64,000 nucleotides of DNA from NCBI RefSeq assembly GCF_963678635.1, contig NC_087062.1, forward strand, positions 16,667,789 through 16,731,788. The letters run 5' to 3'. The notes under the pieces were generated by a model, which saw only the letters and a program-made list of their open reading frames with translations, searched no databases and had not been told where the DNA came from. The position numbers and the translations under genes are program-made. Shown piece after piece: positions 49,381 to 58,846 of this stretch; within the stretch, counting starts at the first letter, position 1, and the number at the start of each line of letters is the position of its first letter. This DNA is from Symsagittifera roscoffensis. Lineage: Eukaryota > Xenacoelomorpha > Acoela > Convolutidae.

Positions 49381-52300
49381 CCTCCCAATATAGCTCTGGT
49401 CCATTGAGTACGTTTTCAGCCAGCTTAGTGCTCGGTTGTCGACTCGCAGCTTGAAGGGCTCACTGCCTAAGTATGCTCTGTATTTTTCGACAAAGGTGAC
49501 CACCGCAAACATCTCTGCTTTCGGTGCTCCGTACTTCATTTCTGTGTCACTTAGGACCTTGCTCCCGTATGCTATTGGTCTCAAGACTGTCTTCCCATTC
49601 CATTCTTGTTCTTGATGGAGAATCCCAGAAATAGCGACTACTGACGCATCCGTGTCTAGCACGTACATCCCCTTCTCAGTCGGCATACCCAGTACTGGTG
49701 CCTCACACAGCTCTTTCTTTATTCTCTGGAATGACTCTTCTGCCGCGTTGTTCCACGTGAACTTCTTGCCCTTGTGTCTCATTAATTGTTGCATCGGGTA
49801 TACCTTGTCCGCATAGCCCTTGATGAATTCTCTATAATAGTTGGCGAAACCCAGGAAGCTCATCAGCTGGTGCTCCGTCTTCGGTGATTTCCAGGTTAGG
49901 ACTGCTTCCACGGCGTCTGGGTCAGGTCTGATACCGTGTTTATCTACCATCCTGCCCAAGTATTTAATCGAGTCCTTGAGTATCTCGCACTTTGATGGTT
50001 TACACTTCAGCCCCGATCTTTTCATGCACGCGAACACCTCGTCAAGCCTCTCGATGTGGTCTTCTAGTGTTGGCGTTGCTATTACCACGTCGTCCACATA
50101 GCACATTACCAGGTTGCCGTACTTCTTCGTCACGCCTATCAACGCGTGTGCCATCAGCCGCTGAAACGTGGCTGTTGCATTGCAGAGTCCAAACGGCATC
50201 CGTTTCCATTGAAACAGACCCAACTCGCAGGCGAACCCTGTCTTGTCCCTGTCTTGCTTCCTTAATGGTACCTGCCAAAAGGCCGAGCCTAAATCAAGAG
50301 TCGTAAAAAATTTTGCATCACCTAACTTCGAGAGGCTCTCATCAATCCTAGGTATGGGATAGGCATCCTTCACCGTGACGGAGTTCAGGTATCGAAAGTC
50401 ACAACAAAACCTCAACTGGTCGCCTTTCTTTTTGGCCATCACTACTCCACACGCCCACGGTGACTTGGATGGTTCTATCATGTCATACTCTAGTAACGTC
50501 TCGATCTCTTTTCTACACGCGTCCGATTTGTGTGGGGTCATGCGCCTCGCCCCCTCCCTGTGTGGCACCGCGTTTTCCTCAAGTTCTATTTCATGTTCAA
50601 CAAAATTACAACACCCGATATCCGCCTTATGCCTTGAAAAAACCTCCTCGTTCCGCTCTAGTACGTCCTTGATAGCTTCGAGCTGTTCATCTTTCAGTTT
50701 GCCCCTTAAATGTTCAATCTCCGGCAGAACCGGTTTATCTGTTTGCATTTCATCTAGCGTGGGTCGCTCTGGAAAGTTCGAACAGCTCGAAAGCCCATCG
50801 TCCGTTTCTGACTTAAGTGATTTGATAAGACCTGAAGAATCTTTTATTCTCTGCAATCGTCTCAAGATACAAATTTTGTCCCTGTGATTAGGACAATCAA
50901 CAACTTCATTTTGTTTTGAGTTTTCAATTGTTTCGTATCGAGTTTTAACTGGTAAAGCATATCCCAGCTTCCTCCCTCTCTGTATCGTGATCGGTATATC
51001 AAGGGTATTCAACAAGACACTGACGCAGAGGCCGCTTTTCGTTATCGAAAATGATCTTCCTAAAACAGCAGCGCTTTGACTATTGGGATTTGGAACTATA
51101 CACACTTGCTTGTTGTCACTTAGTTCATTATAATTTTTCATCCTCAAGCTTACGATTGCCGCTTCATTAGCTTTTAACCTCACTCTCCTACTCAAGAATA
51201 CCGGTGCTTTGTTCTCATTTGCCATTATTAAATTTACCGGTTTGATTGCGTACCTCCTATCCGGGTTCCGTATCCTGAACATTGCATTATTTAGATCTAT
51301 CGTTACGTCGAAATTCCTGATGAAGTCTCTGCCCAAAATGAATTGGTCAGATTCATCTAGGTTTTCTACCACGATGAAGCTCATCCACAGGTTACGTTCC
51401 CCCAAATTGAGGGCTATTATCGGCGTCCTGCCCAACACCCGAAGGGCCCCTTTGTTTGCAGCTGACAGCCGTATTCTCGAGTCTATCAAGTCACCTTTGT
51501 CAAAGCCCATCTTTTCCCATGTTTCGATTGGTATGACGCTCAAGACTGCTCCCGTGTCAAGTAATCCACGTAACTGAGTCTTTTTGCCATTTATGTCTAG
51601 CACGTGCCCTGTCACGTCTGCTTCCGTCCCGATGTGCATTGCATCTTCTTCGAGCATAGCACAGTGTCCAATCGATCTTACTTTCAATTCTTCTTTCCCT
51701 ATGTAGATTTGTCCAATTAGGTCTTCGTCGCATGTTATCATCGTCTTGGTATAGATGTTGATTCCATCTATATTTAGCATGACCTCGTGTGGACCATAAG
51801 CTTCAGTGTACCTACTATCAACACGTACCGACTTGCTGCCCCCTCTCGTGAGTAGTGCCCTGAGCGCTCTAGAAGTCGTTTGTGGACTTATTCCACTCAA
51901 GTAGTCTGCATACACGTCAATGTGCATTATCGTCTGGTCGCTCGGCTCGCTCAAGTTTCTGGTTACCTCGTGTCCGCCCACTGTTATTATCGACATTATT
52001 CTTGCTCCGATTTTCGATATTCCAAAAGGTTTACCTGTCACCATTTTCACGGTGTTACAATTCCCGGTCTTCATTGAGCCCGTTCTAGCCTCTGGTATTG
52101 AGTTCGATCCGGTTAATGCTTCGTTAAAATTCTGTCTTTCGATCTCCAACTTTAGTCGTTGCTCTATTTCTTTCGCAGCCAGATCTTGTTTCACTTTGGC
52201 AATTGCTTCCGTCGCCGCTTTCTCATAATTTATCTCTAGAGAGCTTCCGGCCGCGGACTCTAACGCACCGCTAACATGTGTAACAGCTTTCACTGTCTTC

Positions 52301-54525
52301 GTCGGCAATTCGGTGTTTGGTGCCCCCAAGTTCCTAGATTCAAACTCGTTTTGCCTGTTCCGCTGATTCTGCACCGCCGCTAATGCCAACTTATGTTTGG
52401 GGTGATTTTGGTCCTTGACCGCTTCCCAGAACAAGGGACAATCCATTCTGAAGTGCCCCTCCTGGTTACAGAAGAAGCATCTGGCGCCTATCTTGATGAT
52501 TAAGCCATTATAGTACTCGTGTTCCTCCATCTGGCTCATATCCTCTTCATCCGGTGCATAACCTAGGCTCTTCATGCCTTGTTTGTACGTTGTGCAGTCA
52601 GCCACATGATGATCCGCTGACCTGCAGTTCGCGCATGATCTGCGCTTGTCCATATCATCTCTAGGTTTGTACCATGATGACCTCTGGGGTTGGCTTCCCC
52701 CTTGCGTGTTCCTGTTTTCAGAATATGAGTACTTCTTCGGTTTCATCAGCATGTATTCTCTTGATTTCTGTCTCATTTCCTCTGGGGTGGGTGCGCTGTC
52801 CTTCGACAATGTGTAGTATGTTGCTAACATTGTCCTTAAGTCATCACTTTTCACCCCATCGATGAACTTCGAGGCAATGCTAAAGTTCCGTCTATTTGTC
52901 GACTCCTCTGGGTCACTCCTCCTTCTCAAGCTCTCGAGGTCATCTAGGAACCGATCTATTGACTCGTCGTCCCTCTGCCTTCTCTTTTCAAATCGCATCA
53001 TCGCTTGGTGACCCTTCATGCCTGACCCGAATCGATTCAGCAATATCTCGAAGATCTTGTCCGCGGTGTCGCGTTCTTCCTCCTTCTTTGCGACCACGCA
53101 TTTTAATGCCGTTCCTTCCAAGTTGCTCAGTATGACTGTACATGCTTGTCTTTCGTCACTCAAGTTATCTTGTTCTAGATGTAATCTCATCACTTCCACC
53201 CAAGTGTCAATGCATCCATCGGAGTCGTCTTTGAATTCTTTTGGCTTCTTGAATTTCTTTCTTGATTTTCCCTCTCTCCTGTCGCTCGAGTCAGTGTTCC
53301 TCGTGGCGAAGGCCTCTAGAGTCCTGTTCATCATCTCCCAAGTACTGGCCCATGTCATAGCATCCGGTCCTTTGTTGCTGTTAGCTGTTGAATCTCCCAG
53401 AGCAGTCGTTGTATTCGACGTTCCATTCTTCATTATTGTTTTCGCAGCTGTTGGTGCTATGCTTATCGCATCCCTGGTTAAGGGCAACGGTGTCGATTGC
53501 CGTTTGTTCCTTTGTGGTTCTACAAAGTCGACTCTGGTGCCTTGCGTACGATCCGCTGCCGGTCTTTCTTGTGGAGTAGAACCTCTCAAGATTGCATCCA
53601 ACTTCGCCTGTATTGCACACGAACTCTCGGCTTGACTCTTGCTCATTGTGTCCATTCTCCTTTCCAGGCTCCCTAATTGGCTGTTGACATCATCATATCG
53701 GTTCTTCAACTGTTGCATGTCTGTTTTGATGTTCTTTTCTCGTTCTTCATTGGTGGCTTCTACCTTATCTGACATTTCCTTGAGTCTCTCATCTGTCGCC
53801 TTAGCTAGGTTAAAATAACTGTCTAGATACTCGTGCTTGTTGTATCTTATCTCCTTTTTTATCACCTCTCTGTCTTCTTCACTGTGCTTAAGTCTTTTGT
53901 CAATCTGATTTAATTTCGCCAACAAGTCACCCAGCTCAATGGTAGTCTCTTCATGGTCAGCTGTCGGTCTCTCTTCGGCCGTAGCCTCTGCTTTAGCTTG
54001 TTCCTCTCTTGGATTGGCTTCTGAGGTCTTCGTGCTCACTGTCCCAAATGTTCGTGCTCTTTCTGCTTTTGGTTCTTCAGTCACGTTTTCTTTTGTTTTT
54101 ATTCCGAACATTATTCCCAATTTTTCCGTAAAAGATGTCCTCTTTACTTGAGAGTCTTCTTTCACCGTTTCTTCGGTGTTGCCTATTGCATCTTCCGCGT
54201 CATCTATCGGTGAGAACTCTATGGGTTTCTGGTTCGGTTCCTCTGCATTGGGCATTGGAGTTGACTCTGTCGCCATCTTCCTTGTTTCATCCACACTTTG
54301 ATCGGGTGTCTCTAGATCAATCTCGATGGTGGGTTCTACTCGCTCCCCTTCCGTGCCCTCTTTCGCCCTGTTCTCCGTTGTACTCCTTGTGCTGACCATG
54401 TTAACTGAAAAGTTCGTCTTCGTTATCTTTGGGCCCGTTGATGTCGTTCCGCGCAGCGATGAATTATATTTCGTGTTTGATCCACTTGACCTTTTTTCGA
54501 GCACCGGTACCCTACTCCGCCTCAT
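49378..54525 (-). CDS. Giant-element Gag-protease-RT-RNase H polyprotein
   Basis: ATG at 54525; 1715 residues to a TAG at 49378. In order: a charged N-terminal region with coiled coil (~190-300); a capsid-like retrotransposon Gag domain (~430-570, IDTWVEVMRLHL and VILSNLEGTALK); two CCHC zinc knuckles, C-x2-C-x4-H-x4-C, at 631-644 and 683-696; a ~300-residue linker; aspartic protease with LLDTGA (Asp990) and ILGRDF (~1063); RT with FCCDFRYLN, TTLDLGSAFWQV, MPFGLCNA and YVDD (1476-1479); and RNase H with LDTDAS (Asp1624), Glu1671 and RVDNRAL (Asp1696). Gag and Pol are in one frame with no frameshift. The ORF stops within the RNase H end; the next ORF continues in the same frame. Confidence 0.95.
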   Translation of the reverse strand: MRRSRVPVLEKRSSGSNTKYNSSLRGTTSTGPKITKTNFSVNMVSTRSTTENRAKEGTEGERVEPTIEIDLETPDQSVDETRKMATESTPMPNAEEPNQKPIEFSPIDDAEDAIGNTEETVKEDSQVKRTSFTEKLGIMFGIKTKENVTEEPKAERARTFGTVSTKTSEANPREEQAKAEATAEERPTADHEETTIELGDLLAKLNQIDKRLKHSEEDREVIKKEIRYNKHEYLDSYFNLAKATDERLKEMSDKVEATNEEREKNIKTDMQQLKNRYDDVNSQLGSLERRMDTMSKSQAESSCAIQAKLDAILRGSTPQERPAADRTQGTRVDFVEPQRNKRQSTPLPLTRDAISIAPTAAKTIMKNGTSNTTTALGDSTANSNKGPDAMTWASTWEMMNRTLEAFATRNTDSSDRREGKSRKKFKKPKEFKDDSDGCIDTWVEVMRLHLEQDNLSDERQACTVILSNLEGTALKCVVAKKEEERDTADKIFEILLNRFGSGMKGHQAMMRFEKRRQRDDESIDRFLDDLESLRRRSDPEESTNRRNFSIASKFIDGVKSDDLRTMLATYYTLSKDSAPTPEEMRQKSREYMLMKPKKYSYSENRNTQGGSQPQRSSWYKPRDDMDKRRSCANCRSADHHVADCTTYKQGMKSLGYAPDEEDMSQMEEHEYYNGLIIKIGARCFFCNQEGHFRMDCPLFWEAVKDQNHPKHKLALAAVQNQRNRQNEFESRNLGAPNTELPTKTVKAVTHVSGALESAAGSSLEINYEKAATEAIAKVKQDLAAKEIEQRLKLEIERQNFNEALTGSNSIPEARTGSMKTGNCNTVKMVTGKPFGISKIGARIMSIITVGGHEVTRNLSEPSDQTIMHIDVYADYLSGISPQTTSRALRALLTRGGSKSVRVDSRYTEAYGPHEVMLNIDGINIYTKTMITCDEDLIGQIYIGKEELKVRSIGHCAMLEEDAMHIGTEADVTGHVLDINGKKTQLRGLLDTGAVLSVIPIETWEKMGFDKGDLIDSRIRLSAANKGALRVLGRTPIIALNLGERNLWMSFIVVENLDESDQFILGRDFIRNFDVTIDLNNAMFRIRNPDRRYAIKPVNLIMANENKAPVFLSRRVRLKANEAAIVSLRMKNYNELSDNKQVCIVPNPNSQSAAVLGRSFSITKSGLCVSVLLNTLDIPITIQRGRKLGYALPVKTRYETIENSKQNEVVDCPNHRDKICILRRLQRIKDSSGLIKSLKSETDDGLSSCSNFPERPTLDEMQTDKPVLPEIEHLRGKLKDEQLEAIKDVLERNEEVFSRHKADIGCCNFVEHEIELEENAVPHREGARRMTPHKSDACRKEIETLLEYDMIEPSKSPWACGVVMAKKKGDQLRFCCDFRYLNSVTVKDAYPIPRIDESLSKLGDAKFFTTLDLGSAFWQVPLRKQDRDKTGFACELGLFQWKRMPFGLCNATATFQRLMAHALIGVTKKYGNLVMCYVDDVVIATPTLEDHIERLDEVFACMKRSGLKCKPSKCEILKDSIKYLGRMVDKHGIRPDPDAVEAVLTWKSPKTEHQLMSFLGFANYYREFIKGYADKVYPMQQLMRHKGKKFTWNNAAEESFQRIKKELCEAPVLGMPTEKGMYVLDTDASVVAISGILHQEQEWNGKTVLRPIAYGSKVLSDTEMKYGAPKAEMFAVVTFVEKYRAYLGSEPFKLRVDNRALSWLKTYSMDQSYIGR

Positions 54526-54802
54526 TATTTCTATTTACAACTGCTCCTATTTACAATTTTATTATATACACGATTCTATTCTAAGGGTAAAAAAAATATT
54601 TTTTGTGGTAACAAATTCTGTACAACGTGTTAAAAACCTTATCCAATTCTCTTTCTAAAACCTCCGAAAAACTTTCCTTAATTTGGTCTTAACCGTACCT
54701 ATTTCGATTTGTCTTATTCTGTCTTAAGACACACTTGTTGTGATTCTACTTCGATTTTTATACCGTCCCAAGACTATTCGTCACTATCACAGTATTCTCC
54801 GC

Positions 54803-55575
54803 TAGTGTCCTAAGACCCTTGTACCAAGGCCCCTGTTCCAAGACTACTGTCCCAAGACTAGTGTCCCAAGACTACTGTCCCAAGACTAGTGTCCCAAGGC
54901 TAGTGTCCCAAGACTACTGTCCCAAGACTAGTGTCCCAAGGGTAGTGTCCCAAGACTACTGTCCCAAGGCTAGTGTCCCAAGACTACTGTCCCAAGACTA
55001 GTGTCCCAAGACTACTGTCCCAAGACTAGTGTCCCAAGGCTAGTGTCCCAAGACTATTGTCCCAAGACTAGTGTCCCAAGGGTAGTGTCCCAAGACCAGT
55101 GTCCCAAGGCTGGTGTCCCAAGACTAGTGTCCCAAGACTAGTGTCCCAAGACCACTGTCCCAAGACCACTGTCCCAAGACCCTGTCCCAAGACCCCTGTC
55201 CCAAGACCACTGTCCCAAGACCCCTGTCCCAAGACCCTGTCCCAAGACCACTGTCCCAAGACCCTGTCCCAAGACCCTGTCCCAAGACCCTGTCCCAAGA
55301 CCACTGTCCCAAGACCACTGTCCCAAGACCCTGTCCCAAGACCCTGTCCCAAGACCACTGTCCCAAGACCACTGTCCCAAGACCCTGTCCCAAGACCACT
55401 GTCCCAAGACCCTGTCCCAAGACCCTGTCCCAAGACCACTGTCCCAAGACCACTGTCCCAAGACCCTGTCCCAAGACCACTGTCCCAAGACCCTGTCCCA
55501 AGACCACTGTCCCAAGACCCTGTCCCAAGACCACTATCCCAAGACTGCTCTGTCCCAAGACTTCTTCGGTCTTGT
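54803..55575. repeat. 14-bp minisatellite (GTCCCAAGAC-core) in the leader
   Basis: About 54 tandem units. The left part uses GTCCCAAGACTAGT and GTCCCAAGACTACT (14 bp); the right part uses GTCCCAAGACCACT (14 bp) and GTCCCAAGACCCT (13 bp). The two unit types are spatially segregated and show higher-order ordering, as expected of local slippage or unequal exchange. Confidence 0.97.
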
Positions 55576-56398
55576 CCCAATACTCGTCACGGAGTGTCTT
55601 CCTCGTTGTAGGGTCTTCTTGAATCACCGTACCTTGTACCACCACTCAAGCTCTAGTAAAATTTTCCCAAAAACCCTCTCTTAAAAGCCAAATGCTGACC
55701 CCCCTCTTCTTTTTGGTTGTTTCTATTTCAATGTGCGCAGGTATCTTGTGATCACCTGTTCGTATAAAACCAAACACAAATCCTCACTAAAATGCAACAA
55801 AATCTAAGTAAGAAAAATAATAAAAACAGAAAAATGAGCCCACCTGAAATTCAAAGGTGACCAATGTCTACCTTTCGTCGAAAAAAATGTCTGGTACCTA
55901 ATTGCCACGCGTTTTCCTCCCCCCACTAGTGATCTAATGGGGTATCTAAAAAAAACTGTCTATATCCGGTCCCCCCTACCAGACCAACCAGCGTACCAGT
56001 CTTAACTCGAGTTGAATTTTGGATCTCCACCTAATATTACCAACGCGTGTTAATTTCTAATGTAACTTAGTCAACGATGTCGACTAATTAGTTACTCTTT
56101 ATTTCCCCCTTTTTACAATTTACAACCGCCAACCTCTAACTTAACCAGTCCCCCTTCTAACCTCCCCCCTTTCTAGCCCCCCTTCTTAAGCCTAAAAATT
56201 ACTTTAAGCGCCGGGTGCTAAACCTCTCAAGAGAAAACCGTAGACCTGTTTCCAGGCCTGCTAAGTAAAAACGTTCTCAAAACTGGGGGATTTCGCTTAT
56301 CCAATTTTACACTTATCTCCTATAATGTAATGTGGATTCTAACGATACCCGTTCTGCCCAACTTGAGAACTCGAGAATTGCCAAATCCTTCTTGGCTG

Positions 56399-56605
56399 CT
56401 TTCCCACTCGACTGGTCACCTGTTCCAGTCCAGTCTCCTATTGGTTCAGCTCAAGTGTCCCTGAACCACTTTCCCACTCGGCTGGTCACCTCTTCCAGTC
56501 AAGTCTCCTATTGGTTCAGCTCAAGTGTCCCTGAACCACTTTCCCACTCGGCTGGTCACCTCTTCCAGTCAAGTCTCCTATTGGTCCAGCTAAGTTCCAA
56601 GCTAT
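56399..56605. repeat. 70-bp direct repeat, nearly three copies
   Basis: Units beginning CTTTCCCACTCG at about 56398, 56468 and 56538 are almost identical, each including CAGTCTCCTATTGGTTCAGC or a one-base variant; the second and third are the closest pair. The last copy is truncated. Confidence 0.93.
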
Positions 56606-57055
56606 CTGAAAACCCTTGACGACGCCCCACTTCGGGCACTTTATTCAGTTTACTGGTTTAAATTGCTAGGTTGATCGAAACGATCGAACTTGTAAAACAG
56701 TATGGGTATACTATTTAATTAATATAAAGGTTTGATCCAACTAATCTGGTGTCAAAGTCACTGTCTTTTTTCGTTTTATGGTTTTTGTTCCTTTTTCTAT
56801 TCTTTTTTGGTTTTTGTTTTGCTTTTTGTCTTTTTGCTCGTTTTTTGTCTCCCTAGTTGCCCCCCTTTACTCGGTTAGCTAAGCCTCGTTCGGAGAGCGT
56901 ACCAGGAAATTTTCTCGAGTTTTCTTAAAAAGCTATCACGGTACAACCGGAAGGTTTGCACGTTCCTGTCGAACCGTACCGCCGGTACTCTAGAATGGGC
57001 ATTCAGCCCGAAGCTGTCTCAAGTGGGTTCGACTCCGTAATCTTGATGTCGTAAA

Positions 57056-57070
57056 CACCCAGGAGCGCCA
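57056..57070 (-). other. Primer-binding site for tRNA-Asn
   Basis: In element sense TGGCGCTCCTGGGTG is the exact 15-nt complement of the 3' end of tRNA-Asn including CCA, as encoded at 3078-3151. It lies 13 nt inside the 5' LTR, where Gypsy elements carry the PBS, though usually closer. Confidence 0.88.
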
Positions 57071-57083
57071 TAAAAACACTATG

Positions 57084-57562
57084 TAACATTCGTCTACTGT
57101 AGTCACACATGAGGCTTAAGAAAAATAGGCCCTATAACCACTGGCTCAAGGGTCAGGGACACTATCTCTTGTGTTTTTCTACCTCAAGAACGGTCGGAGC
57201 CAGTTCGGTTCGCTTGTGACATGAGACTACGGCCCGTTACAGCTTAAAGGCTACTACTAAAATATCCCCCCACTCTAGAATTAGAAACGTCCCCATACTT
57301 AGGTCTCTAGATACCCAAAATACATGAACGCCGTTAAAAACCGGGTTGGAACAATCCGTTAAGTTACTTTTTATTAGACAGTGTAACTTTGATCCATTTC
57401 AGATGGATCAACCTAAAACTCGCCTTACCTCAACATAACAATTATAAAACACACTCTAGGAATTTAAATTAAGTACTCACATTGTAGCACGCTCAAGAAC
57501 CAGGAAGTAAATAAGTCGGTAAACAACTCAAGAGTCAACAAAGTAACTAAAATGAGTTTAAT
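57084..57562 (-). repeat. 5' LTR of the giant element
   Basis: Direct repeat of 34992-35470 with no mismatch seen. It carries the same TATA-like box, AATAAA, hairpin and CTTGAG hexamers. The PBS follows it in element sense. Confidence 0.93.
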
Positions 57563-58846
57563 CACAGCTAGAATCAGATCAGGAACTGTGCCCAACGACA
57601 CGATTATCCATTCAAATAGGGACAGTACCACGGAGGAAAAACTGAAATTGTTATTTAAATAACCCAGCTCGGAACTAAAATGCGTAGTTATACAGGATGG
57701 CACTAACTCTAATTTAAAGAGGAAATTTGAAACTTTGAATGTCTTCTCGATAAAAGTTGAGAAATTGATTGAAGTGCAAAAATTTACAAATGAAGTAGTA
57801 GTAATATGCAAAATACCATCAATTTTGGATAACATAGAGACAAACAAAAACGTTCACTAGTTAATGAATATATTAGTATATATACGGCTCTAAATCTAGT
57901 CATCAAGCACTGAAACTAAATACAAGGATAAAAAGCAACAAGAATTTAAGCCTTCTCTATTGGAACAATATTCCCTTAAATGCCAAGCATGATGTACTTT
58001 TTTACGGAACTGCCTCAAATTTTTTATGCCAATATTTCAATAATCTACCCCGCCCAAAAAACGTAAAAAAAGCTTAAATAATCAAAAGGAAAACAATTCT
58101 GTAAATCCTATCCATCATTATCAACGGCCACGCAGTATTTTCAAAATCCAAACCTCACATTTAGCTTAATGCAGCGTTACTATCGCTAAAGCTGGTTAGG
58201 AAGAATGTGGTATAAATCTGGTATTTTTGTTCTGGAGTTTTCAACAACTTCAACGTTAACAAATAACCTCTTAACTGGCTTCTTTGTGCTCATGCTCATC
58301 GATTGCAACAAAATAATCATTTTTAGAGAAATAAACATATTGGAAAAAAGTTAATAACTCCCACGGATTGCCAAATTTTTATCTTATAGGTTAAAATGGG
58401 TGCCTCTCAAGCGCACTAATAGTATCATTATAGTACCTCTCAAGCGAGCTTTATCTTTATCATTATTACTAATAATTTCAATTTTACTAATATTTATACT
58501 TCTCGTAATATTAACTTTATCGTCAAAACTACTTTTATGCTGCGGCGAATTCAACTCAAATCAAGGTGTAATTGTTCAATTTAATAACATATCGGAACTC
58601 GGAGAAAAAAAACGATTAAAAAAACAACATGAAAATTCTTCACCCAAAATGCAGGAGTTGAAACAAAAAAAGATCTAGCATGGTAAAACTAGTAAAAAGT
58701 TGAAGGTTAAGCTTAAACACAATAAATGGGTTCTCTGAGACATCGTTTAATGATCCAAAAATAACAATTTACGGACGTTAGATAGTGATCGATTAGTCTC
58801 CTTTCGATGTGATAGATCAGCAGTCGCAAGCGAAAAAACAACAGGA
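57563..58846. other. Right flank of the giant element: no gene recognised
   Basis: AT-rich. A minus-strand ORF (57464-57847) runs from here into the LTR and shows no family. A 92-codon plus-strand ORF (58400-58678) is hydrophobic Leu/Ile-rich and unplaced. It may include the lost 5' part of the neighbouring LINE. Confidence 0.4.

Larger units (their letters stand above)
54526..57083 (-). other. Element 5' leader (2.56 kb), non-coding
   Basis: Lies between the 5' LTR and the Gag ATG. It contains the PBS, a 70-bp direct repeat and a ~770-bp minisatellite. Open frames of up to 173 codons inside the minisatellite arise because the repeat has no stop codons; they appear on both strands and are not treated as genes. 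Confidence 0.75.
34992..57562 (-). mobile_element. Giant (~22.6 kb) Ty3/Gypsy-type LTR retrotransposon
   Basis: Bounded by two ~475-bp direct repeats that look identical by eye. On the minus strand the order is: 5' LTR (57084-57562), PBS (57056-57070), leader, Gag-PR-RT-RH ORF (54525-49378), integrase ORF (49368-45718, same frame after one TAG), spacer, ORF3 (45209-41250), ORF4 (41231-36336, same frame as ORF3 after one TGA), 3' region, 3' LTR (34992-35470). PR-RT-RH-IN order is that of Ty3/Gypsy. Typical members are 5-12 kb, so this is an outlier, recalling the giant Gypsy-type elements described in planarians. Outside the LTRs a shared TAATC (or AATC) could be the target-site duplication. 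Long open frames and matching LTRs indicate a young insertion. Confidence 0.93.

Noticed and set aside
55068-55645. ORFs of 125-173 codons on both strands within the 54.8-55.6-kb repeat
   Set aside because: They are translations of a 13-14-bp minisatellite that lacks stop codons; overlapping frames on both strands are equally open.
57464-57847. 127-codon hydrophobic ORF running into the 5' LTR, considered as an envelope remnant
   Set aside because: It crosses the LTR boundary, so the frame is fortuitous; no fusion peptide or furin-like site is visible.
58400-58678. 92-codon Leu/Ile-rich ORF considered as a small membrane protein
   Set aside because: AT-rich low-complexity sequence beside LINE remains, with no homologous pattern or supporting signals.
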